From: Bugulina stolonifera
Lineage: Eukaryota > Bryozoa > Gymnolaemata > Cheilostomatida > Bugulidae
Assembly (NCBI GenBank): GCA_935421135.1
Contig: OW285195.1
Location: 12,864,391 to 12,928,390 of the forward strand
Direction: 5' to 3'
DNA length: 64,000 nt
Positions 57,201 through 64,000 of this stretch are shown here, one piece after another. Below the pieces are notes generated by a model. The model made no database searches and was not told the DNA's origin. It was given only the letters and a program-made list of their open reading frames with translations. Both the position numbers and the translations under genes were made by a program. Every line of letters begins with the position of its first letter. The first letter of the stretch is position 1.

Positions 57201-60200
57201 CTTAGCTTGATTTGTGTATTATTTACATAATATTGTTTTCCATTTTCAATGCCAGAAACAAGTTATTCATCGTTATCTCTGTGGATGATGTTTTTTGAAT
57301 TACATTATTTTGTTTTGGTTTGAATCTGTGAACGTATGAACATAGTTATAATTCAGCGCTCTGATTGGATATTATGCATATAATGTATAGCTCTGATTGG
57401 TTGATTTATAACAGGCGCTGGTTGATATATTTCTACTGGACTCTCCTCTGCTAAGTAAGATACTGTACTTTGTGTACACTGTAATGGACCTGGGCTGTCT
57501 GCTGGACACTGTCCTAAGTGATTCTCTCTCCACTAACCTCCACAACCTGCTGGCTACCCTAGTACCTCAGCAAGACTTCACTAACGTCTTCTCTCTTGTC
57601 TTAGCTCTGTGGTCTATTGACCACAGTGAGTTTGAGGTGAGTGAACCTAGAGGGGGCTTAGATTAATGATCTACTGGATTCATGGAATAGGTTTCTTAAT
57701 TCGGTGTGTATGCTCTGTAGTTATTGTGGATAAATATATGGTTGCTGGAGGAAATAGTAGATATAATAAATGTAATCAGCCCAAGCAACGGTAAATTAGA
57801 ACCAACGCCACTCAAAGTGACTATAGTATTTCGTATAACCCTAAATAAGGGCATCTGAGTGCATCTTGTATATATTGTATGTACATGTATATAATGCATT
57901 TCATATCCTTACCAGGATGTCTTAGTCACCTTAAAGCAACCAAATGCTTGCCAGTACCTCACTAAACATCAAGCACACAGCCTACTGAAGAGGTTGTTGG
58001 GCCAAGGTCAAGCTAAGCTGGCTCTAGAGTTGGTCTCCTTGATCTCTACAAAGTTAACAGTTGATGATAACCTACTACTCTCTATATATCTTGCTAATGG
58101 GTGCGTTCCCTAACCAACCCCACTTTGGAAGTATTACTATTTACTTGGAAAGTAGGCTATACTTAGGCATTTCTTTCTCAGAGTTTAGTTTCTATCACCT
58201 CTTGTTGGTGTTACGGTAGGTAACCTGTGTTCCAATCCCACCCAAGGACTTAATTGTAGAATTTGCGTTTCACCTTTTCACCTTGGGCTCAGACTTTGAA
58301 ACATTCAGTCCATGGTCTACAGTCAACCGTCAACATAGAACCCAGGCTAACATGGAATATACTTGTCCAATATCTAGCCCTGTGCACACTGTATGTGTCC
58401 TGTCTCATTGTACATACAATGTATTATGATACAATGTCATAGAGTCTATATTATCCTGTTACAGTATGTTATCATCAGCTGTGGACTGCACAAGGAACTC
58501 CAAGTCTAGCCAAGAGTTGTTCCAGAAGATTCTATTCACCATTAGAACAGGTGGATCCATAGTGTCTGTCTAGTTGTGCTCTATTAGTATGCACCTGTAA
58601 TAGTATGTTATACTACAGTAGAGTAGTGTGTATGCTATACTACAGTAGAGTAGTGTCTATGCTATACTACAGTAGAGTAGTGTCTATGTTATGCTTTACT
58701 ATATATTGTACTTTAGAATATTGTGCTGTACTTATGTACATGTATATGCTATCTCATCTGCACATACTAACTTCCTAGTCTGCTATTATGCTTTATTTAT
58801 AATAGTTGTCGTAATTTATTGCATACTGAAATACTCGAATATATGCTGTACTTTATAGTATGCTATCCTCTATTAAATATTACATGTGTATACTATTAGC
58901 AATCTCTTGTTACGATGAAACTGCTGAAACAGTCTGTTGTTACGTGTCATATGATTGGTAGGTTCAGTTGTTACGTGCCGTATAATTGGTAGGTTCAGAG
59001 TTGTCCAATCTCCTCTGTCTTCCACTGACCCAACAGGAAGTGAGTTGTGTGACGGAGCACCTTGGGGATAAGGGAGACCTTGACAAGCTTGTCATCCACC
59101 TGCTGCAGATGGGGGACCTGCCAGAGGCTGTCAAACTAAACAGGAAACTAAACTCACAGCCCCTGGTAAATCCCTACTTCATGTTTATCTTCTCTTCCAA
59201 CACTTATGTGACAGGTTTGGCAGAGGAGGCAGTAATTTGTAATGACTGTGTTAATTTTCATTATGTGTAAATTTTGATAGTGTATTGCAGCCATGTATTG
59301 TTGAATCATCCTGCTTTGTTAACCTGAGTGTTACACATTTTTATTACTGAATTAGCGGGTTGTAAACCTTTTGTGACATCATCTACTTAAGTTGTATTAC
59401 CCCCTCCCCGCAAGAGTCTATCGACTATCCACCCTTTCATTCCAGTGGAGAGGCAACCAGAAAGCTAAAGAGAAGGCCATGACTAGGGACCAGCTAGTAA
59501 AATGGCAGCTCTCGTTCCTACCTCCCATGCAAAAGAAACTGCTGGAAGATCCCAACTATATATACATGAGCAGATCCAAGGCTACACGTCACAGAGGTAT
59601 GGCATCACTTCAGCTGTAGAAGCAAATTGGTAGACATGGCTGTTATCCTGTCATACATTGCTCAATATTCAACGATATATGCTCTAATACACGACTTTTT
59701 ATGGCAATGAAGGGCGCATTTCATTGGTCACTGATACCATCTCTCCTTTCCCTTTTTCTCTCCACCTGGTGTCATATGATTACATTGTATGTAGTCTACA
59801 AACCTGGAAAGAACTTCTTCTGTCGACCTCCACAAGAGGTAAAGCCTATGGAACCAGTGGAAATAGCTAGGGTTGTGATGGAGTCGGATACCACCACCCA
59901 TACACCTTTTATACAGTGCCTAACTCCCAGGCTAACCAGAGTTTTATCTAGTCGAAAGAGCACTTTACTCTCGGCTGTCAAAGATAAGAAAGGAGGGAAG
60001 TCGGTCACGGGACTCTTTGATAGTACCAGCACTAAGTAGGTGTAGCGCAATCTTATGTTAGAATTCAAAAAATAATGACGATTGACTAAATTTGCTTTCA
60101 TGATTTACTTTAGGTTGATCTTACTTTCTACTGTAGACAAAATTATTCTAATACACACTTCTCACAGGTTAGTCGAGTTAGCAAATAGGAGTCTATATTG

Positions 60201-63200
60201 TTATCATTAATCAGATATCTGACTAGTATTCTGATTCATATTCCCATGCATTTAGGAGTTGTTCCACCACCTACATGTACATGTGTTGATGGTGTGCTTA
60301 TGTTAAACTACTAGGCATAGACATGTACATGTGTATCCATATACAAATATTATGATGTTGATGTGAAATGTAGGTCCCCCACAAAACGACCTTCACCTTA
60401 CACCGATGAGGAACCTTGTAGTAAAACAGCAAAGAGTGAAACTCTACATGATGTGTACGTAACGTTGCTATCATATTATGTACCTACATAGATGTAGGTT
60501 AGGAAATCTAATCTATGTTATATTTGACACCATAGTTACTGTTTTGTGCAAATACACACTAGGTACGATGTAAGTGGTATAACTGTACCTAATATTTTCT
60601 ACATGAGGCCCACCTATTACTTGCTGTAGATAGGATGTCGTATACTGTATTGATGCTATTATTTGCATATTATGACACTATTACTGTATATTATTAATTA
60701 TGTAATATAGATATTGCTGTATACTTTTATAGGGGTGTAAAAGCACTGCTACAGACTCCGCTAGTAAACAGGAAGTTGGGCAGAACTCCTGCAGTATCCG
60801 TATCTGTACAGGCCACTCCACACTCGATACTGAAGACAAAGAGAGCAGCTGCTGCTGTAATATCACCTAGTAGTATGCACAGCCCCACTCTCCAGTCATC
60901 CTCTGGTAAGTCAGCATCTCCATAGCATACTTGACCTGTTTATTCTACAGTGAATTTGATTGGCCATCCACGACTGAAGCAAGTAGTTGTGTTAGAGTGT
61001 AGACCACTTTCCTCCAACACCCTGTTCTCTCTAGTTTATATCATTTCCCTTTTTACGCCTTGGCCACAAGCTACAGAATTGATAGTTTTATTTCTTTATA
61101 TACAGTCAGTATGCATGTGATAGCCTGATCAACCCTTTGGGGAGTTCTCACCTATGCTGCAGTACTGTATCATAGTTATTACTAATTATTCTATTAGGTA
61201 TATCTTACATTAGCTACCGTTATACGTATTTACTATAACGATACTATACTGTTGCATTCAGATGAGTTGACGACTGCCACAGGAAGCAAATCTGTGAGCA
61301 GAGTAAAGTTCAACATGGAGGGAGATGATTCTACTGTCTCACAGATGTCTCCAAAAGCTATTAGTTTCGACGATGAGGAAGACGTGGACGCCACCGTGTC
61401 TGTGAGGTAAGTACTGGCAGAAACTAACACGTGTTGACATGAGTTGACACGTGTTGATATGAGTTGACACAAATGTTGACAGTAGTTGAAACATAGAATC
61501 TTATTACTGCAGTAGTTGTCTGCTCTAATGAGATGATATTTCTATTGCTACTGCAGCGGTACAAGCGTGGATTCCCAGGTTGTAGAGAGAATGATGGACA
61601 CTGGCGATGGTGAAGTGGAATTTGATTTCTCTGCCCCATTAGTTCCAGTGTTAACTGCGGGACGTACTTTAGGTCTCGACCAATCAGGTGAGAATGTAAC
61701 TCAATGAGGCTTATTGTTACACACACAGTATGCAGACTGCTTTGGTGTTTTACACCTCATCAGTGCAGCTTAGGGTTATCCTTGGGAGCACACCTTGGCA
61801 ATACTGGGTATTCACAGCGAATCGCATTTATACGTGATTGTATATACACTGTACATGTATATATTGTATATATTATATATACATGTATATATTGTATATA
61901 TTGTATATACATGTACATAATATTATGAATGGACTTTGGCTCTTGTAGTCGCGTCACAAACTTCACTTTCTGGATCTGAGGAGTCGTTTGCATCTGCTGA
62001 TAACGAGTTGTCTCCCATGTCCCAGACGGCATTCGTATCACCCCAGGCACTTCCTGCTTCCAAGGAGAACGTGAGTACTTCCTAGTAGCTACATGTTGTT
62101 GGAATGCTTTTCACTAATGAAGTTTGTATAAGATACATCACTCGTGTGGAATTATTTATTTCTGTTTACAACATTCTGAGAGATAGTTTTTGAAGTCGAG
62201 AGAGGTTGTAGCAATGAGTATTCAATTCTTCTCATAGATGGAGGTAACTAGACTGGCACAGGATACAGGAAGTCCCAAGATGGCAGTTAGACAGACGAGA
62301 AGAGCGGCCATGGATCTGACGAGGCGAGAGGGAGCTACGAGTGACTCGAGTGAGCAGGAGTTGTCTCCTCTTAAGGATTCCAAACCATCTGCTGGAGCTT
62401 GTCCTAACATTACCTTAGATCCATCTACTAGCACTGGTTCTCACACTGCTAAGGGTGGCATCAGTCCACCCTCCTCTAGAACTCAGTCCAGGCGTCACAG
62501 ATCTATGGCTATGGAGAAGACTACACAACAAAAACTAGCCTCTGATTCTAGCGATCAAGAAGACAGTGGCAAGTCAGGTAAGAAAACTCAGGCTATGGAG
62601 ATGACTAGGCAGCAGAAATCTTCTTACGTTGAGTCGCCTAATAATGAGTTGTCCCCCTACCATACTCGTAGAGCAGGCCAAGGTAGGACAACTGATATGT
62701 GGTCACCAGTCAACTGCAATAATAAACTATTGCGTTTATATCCGTTATTTTGTTAATATCAATAGAGTCTAGTCATAGATAGAAAGCTTTAGCTGTAAAT
62801 ATATCAGTCTTATACATGTATAGACGTCTTTAAACGCAGTTTTGACCAATTTTTCATGATCAATGATATAGAGATAGCCACTGTTTTGTCAACTCTTCAA
62901 TGACTTTTTTCTGCATCCGTAGATTCCAAACAGGAAAAGAGTCAGGAAGCAGCAGCTGTCTCTCCTCCCAAAAAGTCTGTTAGACTCTCATCAGCCTCAG
63001 TGGCCAGCAAGGACTCTAAAGGTCAGCTAGTGGTCACCATCTTGCCATAACACGTTGGGGGGGAGGGTGTAGTGGGGCTACATCTAGTGTTAACATTGTA
63101 AAGTAACAAATAACTAATAGCAACGTTTGTAATGTATGTCTGACTTCCATAAGTGGTAAGTTCAGTGTTTTACTGCCCTAACATAAGCTGACCTCGATGG

Positions 63201-63792
63201 TGTGCGGTTGATGTCGGAAACTATCAGTCTTGCTGTTCAGTACAACTACATTTTTGCTGTATGGAATTTAATTATACATGTAGCAATAGATTGTATTTTG
63301 CATCAGCGTCTTTGTTGTTTTCAGACATAACAACTTCATCCGCGTCAACAGCAGGTCCCAGTCCGATGGATGCTATTCTACCACCTAAGATGACAATTCA
63401 CCACCACTCACCTCCTGGTTCCACCCCTTCACCAAAACCAGCTAGCAAATCACCAAAAGTGTATCATCTGTCCAAGTCTCCGACTCGTCGATCAACCAAA
63501 ACATCCACCAAGCCTGTTGATGCTACGACTGCGTTACCATCTACCCCTGCTCAGGTCTCGACACAGTCTCTTGACGTCTCCGCCCACACACTAGATGTCT
63601 CTTCTAGTAAAGTCTCGACTCGCTCAAAGGATGGTTCTGCCCAGTCTAAAGACTCTCCTAAACATTCACCAAGCAAAACATCGTCCTCGCCAGAAGGATT
63701 CTTGAGGTCGCTTAATGTTCTAGATGAAGAGGCACGTAAGTCTGGTCTGGCGCTGAGGCAGGTTAGAGAAGCGGCCATTCTCCAAGAGCACG
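49635..63792 (+). CDS. AHCTF1: ELYS/MEL-28 nucleoporin, 3' end outside window
   Basis: ELYS binds chromatin, recruits the Nup107-160 complex and starts nuclear pore assembly after mitosis. Coding exons: 49635-49731, 49891-50156, 50440-50566, 50765-50971, 51216-51324, 51651-51888, 52199-52334, 52695-52827, 54113-54279, 54645-54814, 55246-55336, 55672-55764, 56188-56334, 56585-56789, 56970-57084, 57415-57636, 57916-58100, 58465-58550, 58999-59165, 59446-59596, 59795-60035, 60374-60454, 60733-60905, 61262-61406, 61557-61687, 61949-62070, 62238-62682, 62923-63021, 63325-63792. All 28 joins keep phase, giving about 1672 residues; human ELYS has about 2270. Landmarks: SYQEPENDPRPFCYLW (human TFQEPENDPRNCCYLW), FALFDINRWYNARMP (human LGLFDINRWYHAQMP), LLPE in the helical part, and TPLVNRK with TPHSILK (human TPLVVKK, TPQSILR). 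The last donor (63793) shows that the gene continues. Confidence 0.95.
53468..53689. mobile_element. 222-bp MITE with 23-bp terminal inverted repeats
   Basis: Termini 53468-53490 (AGTAATGCAACATCCACACG and three more bases) and 53667-53689 are inverted repeats with two mismatches in 23. Inside lie the near-palindrome GCTAACCACAATGTGGTTAGC and further GTGGTTAGCGG/CCGCTAGCCGC subterminal repeats. There is no coding capacity. No clear target-site duplication is visible at the flanks. It sits in ELYS intron 8. Confidence 0.75.
54645..59596 (+). CDS. AHCTF1: ELYS central alpha-helical domain exons 10-20
   Basis: Residues about 494-1037. Helical solenoid with matches to human ELYS in order: VEFIVDWVWERLQNVVYQFD (human RFVLEWTWNKVVLTKEEFD), HMGVVWWCVSRGLLPEVRED (human QVVLWFSHSGLLPEGIDD), YPPPSIKALVDIFLLD (human YPPASLHAVLDMYLLD), ALWSIDHSEFE (human GFWLIDHNDYE), LPLTQQEVSCVTEHL and AVKLNRKLNSQ (human ALKLNQTLK). 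The ELYS domain family links the protein to the Nup107-160 complex. Confidence 0.92.
55799..55912. repeat. 41-bp tandem repeat, about 2.7 copies
   Basis: CTGCGATACTGTTATA recurs at 55805, 55846 and 55887, each followed by a TCGATRCAGCATRTAGTACT block in the first two copies. It lies in ELYS intron 12. Confidence 0.9.
58605..58685. repeat. 27-bp tandem repeat, three copies
   Basis: Three units of ATGCTATACTACAGTAGAGT plus AGTGTCT in ELYS intron 18, directly after the donor region of exon 58465-58550. Confidence 0.9.
59795..63792 (+). CDS. AHCTF1: ELYS C-terminal disordered region exons 21-29 (partial)
   Basis: Residues from about 1038 to the window edge. Ser/Pro/Lys/Thr-rich, with TPLVNRKLGRTP and TPHSILKTK (near 1150-1175), then SRVKFNMEGDD (near 1217), which lines up with human TRISFVEED and fits the RVxF pattern for PP1 docking. 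Three ELSP motifs follow (near 1315, 1376 and 1472), with many SP/TP sites. The last exon is rich in SPK-type motifs (SPKPASKSPK, SKSPTRRSTKTS). No AT-hook (GRP core flanked by basic residues) is visible up to the edge; in vertebrates the hook lies nearer the C-terminus, outside this window. Confidence 0.88.
61849..61925. repeat. TATATTGTATATACATGTA microsatellite
   Basis: A run of TATATTG, TATATAC and ACATGTA words in ELYS intron 25, almost self-complementary throughout and ending about 20 bases before the acceptor of exon 61949-62070. Confidence 0.85.
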
Positions 63793-64000
63793 GTGAGTTA
63801 CCTATCTCTGTTCAAGTGATACTGATATTTACTCGACTGATTGCATTATCTGGGGTACGAGACGCCCATTGCACATTCATGGAGGTCTACATGTCTGTTA
63901 AGAAAGGCCAATATATACATGGTGGGAATAGTTGTGGTGAAAGGAAACAAATCATATATAATTATGTTAATGCTAAGTTTATGTTTGTGTCTTTACTTCA

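Overview
This window is nuclear DNA from an AT-rich invertebrate animal. The genes are split by many GT-AG introns, from about 50 bp to several kb. Both recognisable genes are animal proteins, but diverged from the vertebrate versions. Frequent TACATGTA-like words and compact introns would suit a sponge or another early-branching metazoan. That placement is an inference; no marker here fixes the species. All exon models were built by hand from reading frame, splice sites and phase continuity. Homology calls rest on remembered family features, not on a search.

Layout. (1) 0-5 kb holds two weakly understood genes. One is a large minus-strand last exon (1603-2354). The other is a chain of short plus-strand exons ending at 4782, whose phases agree. 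(2) 5-17 kb has no convincing gene. It holds dispersed repeats, tRNA-derived SINE-like copies, minisatellites and perfect or near-perfect hairpins. (3) 17.2-37.9 kb is a minus-strand gene of the actin filament-associated protein (AFAP1) family. It has an N-terminal helical and proline-rich segment, PH1, PH2, a long tyrosine-motif-rich disordered region and a C-terminal coiled coil. Its last exon was not found. An internal terminal exon with stop and poly(A) signal (28777-29019) predicts a short form with only the PH half. (4) 38-49 kb is mostly non-coding. It has three phase-consistent minus-strand exons of an unidentified gene (46187-48585) and AT-rich blocks. (5) 49.6-63.8 kb is a plus-strand gene for ELYS/MEL-28 (AHCTF1), the chromatin-binding nucleoporin that seeds nuclear pore assembly. 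Twenty-nine coding exons join in phase to about 1672 residues, and the gene runs off the right edge.

The two main genes point away from each other across about 12 kb. They have no obvious shared function: one is an actin/Src-type scaffold, the other a nuclear pore component. The most useful novelties are the tyrosine-rich expansion and intronic polyadenylation in the AFAP-like gene, several stem-loops able to form long duplexes, a tandem array built from a splice donor, and a short word (GGAGTTGTC and its reverse complement) scattered through introns, hairpins and ELYS coding repeats.
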